Shown in pieces: positions 10,072 through 22,445 of a DNA stretch of 64,000 nucleotides (the stretch's first letter is position 1; each line of letters starts with the position of its first letter). A model generated the notes under the pieces. It was not told the DNA's origin. It saw only the letters and a program-made list of their open reading frames with translations, and did not search any database. The translations under genes and the position numbers were made by a program. Source of the DNA: Rhizomys pruinosus. Taxonomy: Eukaryota > Chordata > Mammalia > Rodentia > Spalacidae. The stretch spans positions 2,954,701-3,018,700 of the forward strand of contig VZQC01003052.1 in NCBI GenBank assembly GCA_009823505.1. Direction: 5' to 3'.

Positions 10072-10957
10072 ATTAGTTTTTATGAAAACCAGCACCCTGA
10101 CTATAATGCCTCTGAGAAAGATCACTCGCATCCTGGAGACATCTTTCCTACCTTCCTTTCCTAGATTAAAAAGGTGATACTCCTGGCCAGGCTCTGACTT
10201 GCTTGGGCAAATGTGTCCAGTGAATTCCCAAAGCATATGTCAAGATTTTACAGAACTGCTTGACTTAAATCGCCCAGTGTCTCTAACTGAGAGTCTCTCA
10301 CATTTATTTTCATTTGTCCAAGGAATTGCCATCACCAGAGTGCTTCTCCCAAGTAGTCATTGTTTCTTTGATTCTTGTGAGCTTTTCTGAACACCTCTAG
10401 CATTAAAAAAGTAGTGTTTCTAAAAAAACAATGAGATGAACTGAAATAGTTGATCTTTATATTTCTATTTTACAGATGAAGAAACATATGGTCCTCATTA
10501 ACATATCTTCATCATGAACATTCACATGCTATTAATGAAGAACCCATGTGTGTGCATTGTCCAGTCATGATTCACATAAACACAATATTTATCTCTTAAG
10601 ATTTCCCTAAATTAAAGAATGCTGTCTTTCTATACCATCTACGTTGTCATAGGTTTATGTACAATTTTGTAGGGTGTGTCCTATCTGAATGGAACATATA
10701 ATTTGGGTTATTTTGGAAGTTTGTCTTTGGAATCCAGAGGAAGGAAAAAGGTTAAGCCAAGAGAAGAAAAGATATGCAAACTTCTTTATTCAATTCATCT
10801 TCTCTTTAGTTTTAGACACCCCAGGTTTACATGAATGAAGAAATGTTACTATGCTAATTATAATAGCCAGTTATGCCCACAGTGATGAATAAGATCTATG
10901 ATGAGGAAGAACCATAGACAAGGTAGATCTTAATGGCCTACTAAAATCTTATTATTT
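10072..10957. other. Single-copy sequence
   Basis: No repeat or exon supported. Frames here are short and not conserved-looking. Confidence 0.45.
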
Positions 10958-10958
10958 G

Positions 10959-11130
10959 GGGGCTGGAGAGTTGGTTCAGCAGTTAAGAACACTCTCTCAG
11001 AGAATCCAGATTTAGATCCCGGCACCCACATGACAACCCACCACCGATGCCATGTTCTGACCTCATGAGCATTGTGCACATGTGGTGTACAGACAGACAG
11101 ACAAACACTCCTACATATAAAAATAATACA
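10959..11130 (+). mobile_element. B2 SINE, degenerate
   Basis: The head 'gggctggagagttggttcag' is followed by a shortened B-box region and 'cacccacatgacaaccc', then a (CAGA)n and A-rich tail. An older copy. Confidence 0.85.
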
Positions 11131-11439
11131 AAGTAAATTTAAAGATTTTTAAAAGAACTCTTTACTGAATAGCTAGAGCTCTGCATAATTTCTACAAACT
11201 TGTCAAACATGATCAGCTTCTTTTTATGATATTATACCATAAATTTTTTCTTGAGTAAAAATAGCAATGAAGTGAAAGTTCATAGAAAGAAACAAACATC
11301 CTGTGACTACAAGCATGATAATCTTTCTTTCACAATAGCAACATTTTCCCCGTCCTCACCATAAAGTGCTTGTTAAAAATCAGTCACTATCATTGTCCTT
11401 TCCCTGCACCTTACTTTGAATTTTTTAAGCATTTGTATT

Positions 11440-12185
11440 AGTTCCTTTTTTTGCTGTGATAAAGAAAGCACTATGACCAAAAGCAACTTATAGAAAGACT
11501 TTGTTTTGGTTTATGGCTCCAGAGGGGTAAGGGGTGGAACAATAACTCAATAACTCAACGGTTAAGAGCACGGGCAGAAGACTCAGCCACAAACAAGAAG
11601 CAGAGCCCAGCAAATAATGTCTACTGGTGCAGTAGTGACACTTTTTTTTACTTAAAAAATTTTTATTTATTTATTATGTATATGAATGTACTGTCTGCAT
11701 GTAGGTTTGTGCACCCATGTCGTGCAATGCTACAGAGGTCAGAAGAGGGTGTTGGATTCCCCTAGAACTGGAGTTAAAGACGGGGTTCTTAGTCGCCATG
11801 TGGGTGCTGGGAATCGAACCCGGGTCCTCTGCAGGAGCAGTCAGCGCTCTTAACTGTTAGGTCATCTCTCCAGCCCCAGTAGTGACACTTTTATCAACAG
11901 CTGTCCATTTATACTTAAAGCCTTCTTAGTGGAAGGAAACTCACGTGTGGTACCATAAACACAGCCATAGCTTGAGAGGTCATAGATCTTAGAGAAAAAC
12001 TTACTTTTGTCATAGCCCTAGACCAAAGTAATTTCTTACTGTATTGTAAATGTAATATGTATTCTTATATTTACAGACAAGTGTACTTCTCACCACTCTT
12101 TAAAGAAGCTTCTTCTTTTTTTAAATGGATGGAGACTACTACAAAGTTACACAACTGGTCAAATGCAGAGAATTCACCAGGCAGG
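11440..12185 (+). repeat. Interspersed repeat family R, copy 1 (split by a B2)
   Basis: The right part ('ggaaggaaactcac', 'ggtcatagatcttagag', 'aagaagcttctt', 'cacaactggtc') matches the repeats at 37430-38570 and 46500-47350. I cannot name the family; it looks like a middle-repetitive rodent LTR- or L1-associated sequence. The 'ctgtgataaagaaagcac' start resembles another common rodent LTR-like repeat. Confidence 0.6.
11646..11876 (-). mobile_element. B2 SINE, antisense, inside repeat R
   Basis: Full-length B2 flanked by the exact 16-bp duplication 'cagtagtgacactttt' (11630-11645 and 11877-11892), so it inserted into the older repeat R. Confidence 0.96.
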
Positions 12186-12247
12186 TATTTGGTTATGTGT
12201 ATTCACTCACTTGGCTTTGAATAGACAGCTGTGTGTATGTGTGATAA

Positions 12248-12312
12248 TGGGGATAGACTCTAGGGCCTCATGCATGGTAGGCAAATGTTCTATCACTGAG
12301 CTATATTCCCAG
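12248..12312 (-). mobile_element. ID/B4-type SINE head, antisense
   Basis: 'gactctagggcctcatgcat' and 'tatcactgagctatattccc' are the reverse complement of a diverged ID-like, tRNA-derived head. Confidence 0.7.
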
Positions 12313-14279
12313 AACTGTTTTCAATAGACTTTGACATGATTACACTTACCGCTCTGTACTTAGTCCCATATGGAAACAATGGACTGTGACCTGTGGGGCG
12401 TTCATCTTCTAGCACAGGCTGCAGTGCTTTTCTCAAAGACAATATCCAAATACAGCTAATTAGTTGATATGGCATATATGAAATGTGTGTACATCTCTAA
12501 ATAGCTTTCCTGTGGTCATAATAAGATGCACTATTGAGTAGTTATCCTTAGGAGATGGAGACCTAAATTTCATTTTATTTTTTTATGTTCCATTTTTTCA
12601 TTTTTCTATAATGAATACATAGTATTTGTATGAGTTATTTTTAAAACCTAAATACACATGCTATGCAACACACACAGACATAGACAGACAGGGATTTGGA
12701 TGAGGATGCCTTTTTTTGGAGAAGGGGCTTATAAACTCAGCTATAAAGGTAGAGAAGAGATGAGATGAATGTTGACTGAAAAATGTAATTTATAGTTGGA
12801 AATTTGTGTGTCTGTGTTTCAGGCAGTGTGAGGTGAAAATGGTCTATGAATTAACAGGAGCCTAGAAAAGGAAGTTGAGAATTTAATGGAAAGAGTCTCA
12901 AATGCTGGTCTGTGGAGTTTGGATTTGAGTCAATGCTCAGTGGGGTTCATCAAGGGTCCTCTAGTATGGAACATGCTGAAAGCAGTGTCCGGGTGCTTGG
13001 AGAAGAGGGTTGTCATGGGAGTCTTAGGCTGCCTGGCTCTGGAGGAAGCAGGGACTAGAAGAATGGAAGTAGGTGTGGATGACCTTCAAAACACTTAGAC
13101 CCAAGATGACAAAGACACTTGAGGGAATGGAAAAACAAGATTTGCCACACACCAGGAAAGTGGCTGATTATATTCTCAGACACTTATTACAAACTCAAAA
13201 GAGGAAAAAAAAAAAAAAAAGATGAATGTAATTTTAACATATGCTGCGTAACAATACTAATAAGACTGAGTTTCAGATGTAGCTTACAGAATTCCTCTCC
13301 TTGTATACAGGTGCATAAAGAGAGGATTTGATTCCATTCTTCATGGGCCAGCATAGGTCAAGGCATGCACAAGCATGGGAAAGCCAAGCTGGTCCCCAGA
13401 CCTCACTAAACACCAGAGCAGAGCTGGTTCCTGGCTCTCAGGTCTTAAAGGAATGTACTCATTAGGTCACTGTACGTGGTTTTCATCCTAGGGGAAGGTC
13501 GCTTTTCCCTTAGATGACTGGAGTGTTCTAAACGCTGAACCATGCAACGCCCCGAGCACATTTAGCAGCTGGAAAGGAGGGGGTGGGAGGGGCTCTGGGG
13601 AAATGCACTATTAGTTCAGTGCTTTGATCTTCATGGTTCCTATGAAGCGTTTGAGAACTATGTATCCTTCACAACTCAGATGCAGACAAGCTGAGTTCAC
13701 CTTGCTGGACAGAGGCAGGGCCTCTGTGTAGCTTCTTTAAGAGGCTTAAAAAAATATTTATCCCGATATTCTAGTGGTTAAAACCCAAATTCTTAAGCAC
13801 CTCAGAAATCATCTTATTCAGCTTCATATCACTTTATGTGAATCCAGCCCTAATTTCCCACAGCTTTCATCACAATTTCAATCTTATTTTTCCCCCTCCT
13901 CATTTCTAAAAAAGTCCCTCAACTTGTAGTTGTTCACTTCGATCCCTATTTCTATGATTACTTATCACCCACTATAATAGAAACCAAAGCTGAAGAATTT
14001 GTTAGTGGCCAAAATAATTTCCATGCAAGTATATTTTGTCAAATAAAAATAAGATGAAGCATGACTATGCTTGTAGTCCTCACACAGATATGAGATGATC
14101 CATCCATAAGGATTTTTTTGATATGGTTTGGTCACACACCTGTGATAACCTGCATACAGAAAAGGGGAAAAAACTATAAATATCTCTGTGGTCACTCGGG
14201 TTAATCATGGGAATGGTCCTCAGACATGCAGCCTCTGCTTCCTGCAGGTACCATGGAAACTTGGAGCTGAAGAACAAAT
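12313..14279. other. Single-copy sequence
   Basis: About 2 kb without a recognised repeat apart from an A run at 13204-13220. Small frames (such as 12886-13098) show no motif and I do not call them. Confidence 0.45.
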
Positions 14280-14293
14280 AAGATGCAAGTCCT

Positions 14294-14518
14294 GGGGCTG
14301 GAGAGATGGCCTAGTGGTTAAGAGTGCCAACCGCTCTTGCAGAGGACCCAGGTTCAATCCCCAGCACCCACATGGCAGCTGAGAACCTTCTGTAACTCCA
14401 ATTCTAGGGGAATCCGACATCCTCTTCTGACCTCTGCAGCATTGCACGACTCAGGTGCACCAACCTACATGCAGACAGTACATTCATACACATAAAAAAT
14501 AAATAAAAAAATAAAAAA
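14294..14518 (+). mobile_element. B2 SINE with target duplication
   Basis: Full-length B2 of the 'ggcctagtggttaagag' type, flanked by the 14-bp duplication 'aagatgcaagtcct' (14280-14293 and 14519-14532). A recent insertion. Confidence 0.96.
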
Positions 14519-14532
14519 AAGATGCAAGTCCT

Positions 14533-16260
14533 CACTGTGCAATTTGGAGAAAGACTTAAAACTAATGAAAATGTGGATCTGAGTTTTCTACCTAAATACT
14601 AAAGACTAGGGCTGTAGGGTATTGGTTTGTTATGGCTAGGGGAAGCTGTGTCAAGCTTCTTTATATAGGCTTCAGTTGGAAGAACAGACCCATTTGTTCA
14701 TTGAGATCAACAACTTTCTAGCAATTTCCTGAACCTGTTGGACTTTCCAATACAAGTTACAAAATGTCACTTCTCTTCACTGCATTTTATGAATATCTGT
14801 ACTCTCACTGTGAATATGGTGCTGGGTGAGTGGCCCTGAATACAACCTTATTCTCCTCAAGAACAACACAGGTGACAGCAAGATCCAAATACTATACAAA
14901 GAAGGGTTGAATGGGGTAGCTCATCATCAAGCAAATGTTTGCTGTGTGTGTAGCGTACCCTAGGCACTACATTCAAAGTTCAGGAAAGGATATTTTTAAT
15001 CTGTCAACTGATAAATGTATACAGTGTATTTATTGAACACATCCTCACTTTCAGACATTGTACCTTATTATGAAGAAATGCAAAGGAATCTTCCAGTAGT
15101 GGAGTTTGTATAATACAAGACCACCTTTGCACCACACCCAAGACTGGGCTGCTTGATCCTTTCTTCCCTGTAAGTGCCTGCATAAATGGAACAGGCACAG
15201 GGAAGTGTGACTTTTTCTGGTGGAAATCCATGTTACTTTGGGGGGACCTTAGTGCAGAGGCAGCCTCAACAGATCCCCATTTTCTTTTGTCCTTACCTGC
15301 AAACATTCCAGAAAGAGGGAGAACATAGCTCCCTCATCTCAGAAGGGAGGGATAAATCAGAGAACACTAAAGAGGTTTTCACCTAGGACAGAGGCCAAAC
15401 CAGAATCTTGATTCCATGAACTAACTGTATTGGATGGGACTCATTGAAAGTGGTTTTCAGCTAAGACAGTCTAACAGCAACCGACCCTCTTTAAATTCTT
15501 CCATCTAAGTAATGTTGGAGAAACAACAAACAGGTCAAACAGAGTCAGTCCAGCAGAAAGATTCCACATTAGTTATTTGAGTTCTTGAAAGAAAGCTACC
15601 TGTAAGAGACTTGGCATTGGACTAGAGGAAATGTCAAAAAGGCTCTGTGCAAACCAGGGTGCCCCTAAGGAGAAGCCTAGGCTCAGCCCTCACTCTTCAG
15701 ATCAACAGTGCATAAGATATGATCAGCAGCATGCATCAATTTTTATTAATTTGTAGCTTGAGCTTTGTTGCCCAGCACTTTGCCCTACTCCTGAATTGAG
15801 TGAATGCACAAAGTTAAATCATTTCTGAGGACTATGTTCTTTGTAACCAGGTCAGAGAAGGCCAGTGTGTGTCACAACTGAACTGTTGCTATGGCTCAAG
15901 AGGCTGAGAGTCCGAGCACAGATGTGACCTCACTGCCTCCAGCCATTGCTGCCCTGTCCAGCTGCCAGGACCGTTCAGAGACTGGAAAGAACATGGTGTT
16001 TCCTGCCCTCCAGCTCTGCCTGATAACCATACTGTCCCTCCTCTTTCAGAACAAAACCCAGCTATTACTTGGGCAGGACTCTGCAGTCCATGATGCATTG
16101 ACAACTCTCCCATTGTGGAGAATGGACTCACACACATCTTGTATTTCCCCTGTAAAGATGGTGCTTAATCACTGGATCTCGAGTATGTAGGAAAGACAGC
16201 AGTGTGATAGGTGAGACCAGATGGTTTTCCTGAGGGAGAAGTGGGTTAAAAGGAAGTTTA
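14533..16260. other. Single-copy sequence
   Basis: No repeat family recognised. Overlapping frames at 15004-15386 and 15889-16190 lack motifs or a consistent coding strand, so I leave them unassigned. Confidence 0.4.
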
Positions 16261-16266
16261 AAACAT

Positions 16267-16293
16267 AACAACAACAACAACAACAACAACAAA
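16267..16293. repeat. (CAA)n microsatellite
   Basis: About nine CAA units. Confidence 0.95.
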
Positions 16294-16460
16294 ACACACA
16301 ACAAAATTGGTTCACAGAGCAGACCTGTCAAATTTGGAAAGGTTTCAGTAAATTGCTAAGAGTATGTAAAAAGTATACACCATGTTTATCAGTAAATATA
16401 TTATTTAAAATGTTTTAAGTATAGGGACAGCTTATGGGAAAGAATCAAGTTACTATAGCT

Positions 16461-16487
16461 TTTTTGTTTGTTTGTTTGTTTGTTTGT
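16461..16487. repeat. (TTTG)n microsatellite
   Basis: Six TTTG units forming the tail of the adjacent antisense SINE. Confidence 0.9.
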
Positions 16488-16776
16488 GTATATGCCTGAG
16501 GAGATACTGGTGTGTATGTCCACGTGTATGCAGGTGGAAGCCGGGATTGATGTTGGATATCTTCCTCTATTGCTGCCCATGATATTATTGAGGGAGGTTC
16601 TCTTATTTAACCTGAAGCTTACTATTCAATAAACTGGCTGGCCAGCAAGCCCTCTCCCCCCAGCACTGAAGTTGCAGACATTAGCGCACCCAGCTTTTAC
16701 ATGGGTCCTAGAGATCTAAATCCAAGTCTTGTTTTCACAGCCAGCATCTTACCCACTGAAAAGTCTCCCCAGCCCA
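16488..16776 (-). mobile_element. B3-like SINE, antisense
   Basis: Ends 'acccactgaaaagtctcccc', the reverse complement of a B3-like head, after a diverged 'ggtcctagagatctaaatcc' region. About 290 bp and old. Confidence 0.65.
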
Positions 16777-16807
16777 ATCTAAACACTAAACACTAATGTG
16801 AGATAGA

Positions 16808-16960
16808 CAAGATGTTTCATACTTAAAGCTCCAGCATTTCACTCAGGGGGCTGAGGCAGCAGGTCACCATTACTTCAAGGCCAGCCTGTATTACATGACG
16901 AGTCCCAGGTTAACCTGGGCTACAGAGTAAGATACTGTCTAAAAAGAAAACAACAAAATT
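16808..16960 (+). mobile_element. Old B1-related SINE
   Basis: 'caaggccagcctgtattaca' and 'gctacagagtaagatactgt' are B1 landmarks, strongly diverged. Confidence 0.7.
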
Positions 16961-17172
16961 ACAGGCAAGAGAGACGGCTCAGTGGTTAGAAGCACCTGTT
17001 GCTCTTGCAGAAGACCCTGATTCAGTTCCCAGCACCCACACGGGAGCTCACAGTCTTCTGTAACTCAAGTTTCAGGGACTGAATGCCCTTATCTGACCTC
17101 TGAGGGCACCAGGCACTTATGCGGTACACTCACATAAATGCATGCAAACATTCATCCACATAGAATAAAACT
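16961..17172 (+). mobile_element. B2 SINE, older
   Basis: 'agagacggctcagtggttag' to 'tctgacctctgagggcacc' with an A-rich tail that was later the target of the next B2. Confidence 0.88.
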
Positions 17173-17187
17173 CAATAAATCTTTTTT

Positions 17188-17405
17188 TTTAATTTTTTAT
17201 TTTCGTATGTGTATGAATGTACTGTCTGCATGTAAGTTTGTGCACCTGTGTCGTGCAATGCCACGGAGGTCAGAAAAGGGCGTCGGATTCCCCTGGAACT
17301 GGAGTTATAGACGGTTCTCAGCCGCCATGTCGGTGCTGGGGATCGAACCCGGGTCCTCTGGAAGAGCAGTCAGCGCTCTTAACCGCTAGGCCATCTCTCC
17401 AGTCC
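17188..17405 (-). mobile_element. B2 SINE, antisense, inserted in the tail of another B2
   Basis: Flanked by 'caataaatctttttt' (17173-17187 and 17406-17420), which is the tail of the sense B2 to its left. The two form an inverted pair. Confidence 0.95.
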
Positions 17406-17433
17406 CAATAAATCTTTTTTAATTACCAAAATT

Positions 17434-17552
17434 AGGGCCAGCAAGTCATCTCAGTGGACAAAGCTTCTTGAAGAGGAGGCTGGCTACCAGGATTCAATCC
17501 CTAGAGTCCATGAGGTAGAGGCAGAAGTCCCAAAAATTATCCTCTGACTTCT
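17434..17552 (+). mobile_element. B3/B4-like SINE fragment
   Basis: 'gccagcaagtcatctcagtg' and 'caatccctagagtccatgag' to 'atcctctgac' match the first half of a B3-type SINE. It is cut by the following B1. Confidence 0.65.
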
Positions 17553-17553
17553 T

Positions 17554-17715
17554 CTTTTTTTTTTTTTTTTTTTTGGTATTTTCCAGACAGGGTCTCCCTG
17601 TAGCCCCAGCTGTCCTGAACTCACTCTGTAGACCAGGCTGACTTTGAAGTCACAAAGATCCTCCTGCCTCTGCCTCCCGAGTGCTAGGATTAAAGGCATG
17701 CACTACCACATCCAG

Positions 17716-17716
<1 letters not shown>
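17554..17716 (-). mobile_element. B1 SINE, antisense
   Basis: A T20 run followed by 'cagacagggtctccctgtag' to 'actaccacatccagc'. Confidence 0.93.

Positions 17717-17777
<61 letters not shown>
17717..17777. repeat. (TTTC)n microsatellite
   Basis: Fifteen TTTC units lying between a B1 head and the tail end of a B2. Confidence 0.96.
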
Positions 17778-17946
17778 GTGTATGAGTGTACTGTCTGCAT
17801 GTAGGTTGGTGCACCCATGTCGTGCAATGCTGCAGAGGTCAGAAGAGGGTGTCGGATTCCCCTGTAACTGGACTTAAAGATGGTTCTCAGCCACCACATG
17901 AGTGCTGAGAATGGAACCCGGGTCCTCTGCAAGAGCAGTTAGTGCT
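17778..17946 (-). mobile_element. B2 SINE, antisense, head replaced by microsatellite
   Basis: B2 body from 'gtgtatgagtgtactgtctg' to 'gagcagttagtgctct'. The last 25 bases of the head are gone, replaced by a TC then AC run. Confidence 0.92.
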
Positions 17947-17951
17947 CTCTT

Positions 17952-17982
<31 letters not shown>

Positions 17983-17987
17983 GACAC

Positions 17988-18031
<44 letters not shown>
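17946..18031. repeat. (TC)n-(AC)n compound microsatellite
   Basis: TC run to 17983, then 'gacaccaa', then an AC run to 18031. Confidence 0.95.
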
Positions 18032-18033
<2 letters not shown>

Positions 18034-18143
18034 TTAAATAAACAAATGTAAAAAGAAGACCTACCTAAATTTCCTTTCAATAGCATGGCCATGTAGTGGC
18101 TTTGTAACAGAATAAAAACTGACTTTAATGATGATTTTTTTTT

Positions 18144-18364
18144 TGTATGTGTATGAGTGTACTGTCTGCATGTAGGTTTGTTGCACCCATGTCGTGCAAT
18201 GCCGCGGAGGTCAGAAGAGGGTGTCGGATTCCCCTGGAATTGGAGTTCTCCTGGAATTGGAGTTTCAGATGGTTTTCAGCTGCCATGTGGGTGCTGGGGA
18301 TCGTACCCGGGTCCTCTGTAAGAGCGGTCAGCGCTCTTAACCGCTAGGCCATCTCTCCAGCCCG
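18144..18364 (-). mobile_element. B2 SINE, antisense, 17-bp-duplication subfamily
   Basis: Carries 'cctggaattggagttct' followed by 'cctggaattggagttt' (18233-18265), a 17-bp tandem duplication shared with copies at 22991, 57093 and 58312. Target duplication 'gatgattttttttt' (18130-18143 and 18365-18378). Confidence 0.94.
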
Positions 18365-18378
18365 GATGATTTTTTTTT

Positions 18379-18904
18379 AATGCGCACTGAGAAGATGCTC
18401 TTCTTCCAAACCATACCCCTCTCCCTGCATCCTGGCCTGCCAAGCCCCTTCAAATCCAGTTTTGCTTTTTTCTAGTTTTCTCTTTCAATATATAAATCAC
18501 AGAAAGGTTTCCTATTAAACTCTAAAATCTTACTGGTCATTGTTTTTTCAGGTGGCTTTCAGCTTCAGTTCCTCAAGATGCTACCAGCTGTTTGGAGGGG
18601 ATCATGAATTGGATGATCTAGGAAGGATGACAAATTAAAGGACATAAAGCAGTTCAGAAAGGGAAGTGGGAAGTCTTAGGACTACCCGGGGCCCACTGCC
18701 TCTTGTAAGCCCAATGATAAACTAGGCGTGGAGCTAGAGAAATGGTTAAAGAACATCACCCCATCAAGTCTTCGGGTGCTTGATCCTTATCATTCCTTTA
18801 AAGGTCTCTAATTATTAGAAGGCAAAAACGAACTTGAAGAATGTAGGAAAGCCACCTTGAATTGCAGGCTGCCTTTCCAACTAGCACGCTTGGCCGAGGG
18901 TCTG
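18379..18904. other. Single-copy sequence
   Basis: No repeat recognised; it leads into the GC-richer patch at 18905. Confidence 0.45.
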
Positions 18905-19060
18905 GCCCCGCCCCAAGGAGGAGCAAGCAGCATGGCCTAGGTGGGTGATGCTGGGTGGGGCAAGGTGTGCAGTGCCACGGAATTGGGGGGGCCTATGATT
19001 GGCCCTGGGAACTGTCGTCATTTATTTTATAAAAGCAGGCTGTAGCAAGGAGTAAATTTG
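18905..19060 (+). promoter_or_regulatory. Promoter-like patch (GC box, CCAAT, TATA)
   Basis: A GC box 'ccccgcccc' (18906-18914), a reverse CCAAT box in 'gattggcc' (18997-19004), a half-CRE-like 'gtcgtca' and a TATA box 'tataaaag' (19028-19035) lie in promoter order and spacing on the + strand, outside any SINE I can see. I do not see a first exon. It could be an old LTR fragment, an enhancer or chance. Confidence 0.3.
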
Positions 19061-21157
19061 AATTTCATAGTGACATCATCACGGAATTCCCGGCCATTAT
19101 TTTTATTAATTATCGTGGGCATACAGGCTAAGGTAGGCCTGCATTTCGTTCGGGTGGCCAGTGGGTTGGAAAGAGATTCCTTTGCGGATCACCAATCTGG
19201 GTAGCTGGTGTTGTGAGTGGGTATTGGCTGAAGGGAGGCAATCAGCCATCAGCCTGAAATTCCTGTCCAGGCTCTGGGCAGGTGAGAAGCCTCTGCCAAG
19301 AGTAGAACATGTGTCTTGAGGGTCCAGGCAAAGGGCCTGAGTTGAAAGTATCATCCAGGCCAGGCTACGAGAAGTAGCCAACTGGCCTCTGAGCCGAGGG
19401 GTCAGCTCCCCACAATGTCCGAAAAGCGGACACTCTGTCCCCCATTCCCCTTAGCAGGGCCATGTGGTCCCTGTTCCGCATAAAAAGAAAGCTTCCTACG
19501 GAAGAAGGTATCTGGATGATGTCTAGTTGAGGGATGGGCAAAAATATGTGAGCACAGTTGTACACAAACACTCCCAAGTCCCTGCAATTATTCCTTCTGC
19601 AGTGAGGTTGGTGTGCCTACAGCCTCTGAAATGAACTGATACCAAGCTTTGCAAGAGTTAATTTCCTATAAATAAATATGCTAAGCAATTAGTAACTTAT
19701 CATACTTTTCTCCATAGAAATGTCCTGTGTGATCATTGACCCTTGTTTGATACCTCAGCTATTTAAAACCTATATCTATAAATTCCTCAGCTCTGCTAAT
19801 CTGTAAAGGCTAAAATGCCCTTGCTTCTCTGGCTCTGTGGAACTCTCCTGACAAAAAAAGTTGGTTTAGGGAATAATTAGATTCTGCTGGAGAGGAGGGA
19901 AATGTCAAGAGCTTATTATTTCTGGTCACTTTGTTAGACACTGATATTGAAATGCTGCAGAAAATAACACACAGAGCAATGAAGAACACAGAACTCAGTG
20001 AGAATATTGGCATTGGCTAAAGATAAATTGATTTCATTTCCTTTCACAGCACCTAGTAGCTAAGTTTTAGAGCATGGATCCCAAAGGATTCAGAAATATA
20101 CCGACTTAGTCTCTGTTGAGAGAAAACAAAATGGCCAGGTCTCACTAGATAAAACAATTGGCTCTTGGACACAAGGTAAAATTTTTACATTGAGACAGCC
20201 CAGCATCACACTATCATGAAGATCCAAAAATAAGTCAGTAAGAGAAGAAATGGGTGGAAACTGATTTGTTATTCTTGAGTAGTCTCAGGGGAGACCATTA
20301 CTCTTGCCTATGTTATGAACAGAATAGACAAATGGGTTTGACTTCAAATTTCAAAATTGTTATTCCTTAAGTGTGAGTTTAATACAGTGGCGAAGGATTC
20401 GTTTCCATGTGGAGATTACAGCTGTGGGATTCTGAGGAAAGGGAAACCTCTGAGCAGAACAAGAGGCCGGAGGCACAGCTGGGGGAATAGACCTGGTACT
20501 CAGCCCCTAGTAACGAATGACCTGGTGAGTGCAGGCCTAGGGTTGTGGTGTGTTCTGTATTATTGTGCCCTTTTCACTGTGACAAGCAGTGTCTCTGGGT
20601 TCTTCAGGGTTACAGGCAGGACTATCTCAGCTTGAGTTAATGACAGAACTTAGCCTGAAGGATAGAGAAAGGAAATTTCACTGTGCAGATCCAAATGTCA
20701 TCAGGAAGGTTCTACTGTAGTCCTTAGTACTGTGTAGTTTGTATGTGGACAAAGAATTTTATCAATACTCTTTCTCTCTTTCTTTCCCCAGAATTATGCT
20801 GTGTATAGCCGGGTGGCTGGTTTTAATTATAGCTCCTGATTTATGCTTAGAGAAATGGAGAACTAGGGAGCTTAGATAATTTGTTTAAGGTCACCAAAAT
20901 CAGAGTTGGATAGAAACAAGTGCTTCTCAATTATTTGGACACTGAGCCAGAGTTTTTTCTTGTTAGACTGTTCAGCACCTTTATTTAAATTCGTTTTTGT
21001 TTCAGATTTCTATCTGCATGCGAAGTGTTTCATGAACTGTGTACCTCTGGCCCACTGCTGAAAGCAACAGCTTGCTATTTCTAGCAGGCAATTCCATCCT
21101 CCTCTGGAACAAGTCCCCAATGGACCCAGGCCTGGCTTTGTAAGTTGGTCCCAGGTG

Positions 21158-21163
<6 letters not shown>
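19061..21163. other. Single-copy sequence
   Basis: The longest stretch free of repeats in this part of the window. I see short overlapping frames on both strands but no exon I can defend. Confidence 0.45.

Positions 21164-21210
<47 letters not shown>
21164..21210. repeat. (GT)n microsatellite
   Basis: Uninterrupted GT run of about 46 bp. Confidence 0.96.
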
Positions 21211-21213
<3 letters not shown>

Positions 21214-21980
21214 GATAATCTGGGGAGCCTGAATGGTCCAGGACCTCTGTACAGGCACTGTTATCACATCTAATCTTACCCAAGAGAGCTAAAGTCACAG
21301 TCACTCAGATCAGGGTCACATGCTAAGCTCTTGCATGCTTCTCTGCCCTTGTCCCTACAGCTACCCCGTGGGGAGTCTTCAAAAGGGAGCCTCTGGCTGA
21401 CAAGGAGTCGGCTTGTCATCTGCCGCATTGGAGCCTACTCAGCAGAATGCTTCCCAAGGTGGCACAAAGGGTAGAAGTCTTTACGCACAGTAACGCATCT
21501 GTGATCTCTGGCTAACTGGGAATTCAGACAAACTCCACCATAGCAGAACAAAGTACTTGGGTGAGAAGGGGGTTCAGAGCAGAAAGCGCTCTAATCAGCA
21601 GGACGATGGCAACCAGGGCCGGAACAGTGTTTGTGCCCCACCCTTCTCCAGGAGCGGCTCTGGATGCTCTCATGGTCTCCTGGCTTGGCTGCTCCTCTCT
21701 GCGCTGCCCTTTCAGCTCCATTGTAGCCATCTGTCTGTGGCTTTCCATTTCTGCTGCTCAGTGTCACTCAGCTCCTCCTACCCTGGTCTCCTGAGCCAAG
21801 GCCAAAGGTTGTTTAAGGTCTCTGCAAATTTTTACTCTCCCCCAAGGTGAACTGATGCTTTCTGATGAAGCCTCACACCCCCAACAAGCTTGTGAAAACA
21901 TTCCACACAAAAATATCCCAGTGCTTACTGTGTAAGACTCAGGTTTTGGTGCACCCAGACCCTACCCACTCCTTCTGTTT
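21211..21980. other. Single-copy sequence
   Basis: Overlapping frames on both strands at 21524-21850 are mutually exclusive and motif-free. A (TTTG)n run follows at 21983-22006. Confidence 0.4.
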
Positions 21981-22078
21981 TTTGTTTGTTTGTTTGTTTG
22001 TTTTTCCTTGTTTACAAGATGCAGTCAGTTCATTTCTGGACTTTTCTAACGACTCTTTTCAACTGATTCCTACAGCAT

Positions 22079-22222
22079 ATTTTTTGTGTCAGGGTCTCCC
22101 AATAGCCCCAGCTGGTCTGAAAACCCACTATGCAGACCAGGCTGTCCTCAATCTCACAGACAGTGACCTGCCTCTGCCTCCCCAGCACTGGGATTTAAGC
22201 TGTGCACCACCATGCCTGGCTG
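22079..22222 (-). mobile_element. B1 SINE, antisense, old
   Basis: 'tcagggtctcccaatagccc' to 'caccaccatgcctggc' with several substitutions. Confidence 0.9.
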
Positions 22223-22284
22223 TCCTACAACATTTTTGCAAAGTCCTTCGAGGCTCACAGCAGTGAGCTTCGGAACACTTACTG

Positions 22285-22445
22285 AGAATGACAGCAGGAC
22301 GTGATGAAGCATCCCTGCCATCTCAGCACTGGCAAGCTGAGGCAAGAGGACTGCTGTGAGTTGAAGACGACTCTGTGCTGTATAATAAGTACTAGGCTGG
22401 CCTAGGCAAGCCAAGACTACACAGTGAGAGCTATCTCAACTCAAG
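22285..22445 (+). mobile_element. Old B1-like SINE
   Basis: 'catctcagcactggcaagct' and 'ctacacagtgagagctatct' give the B1 frame. A purine-rich tail continues to 22530. Confidence 0.65.
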
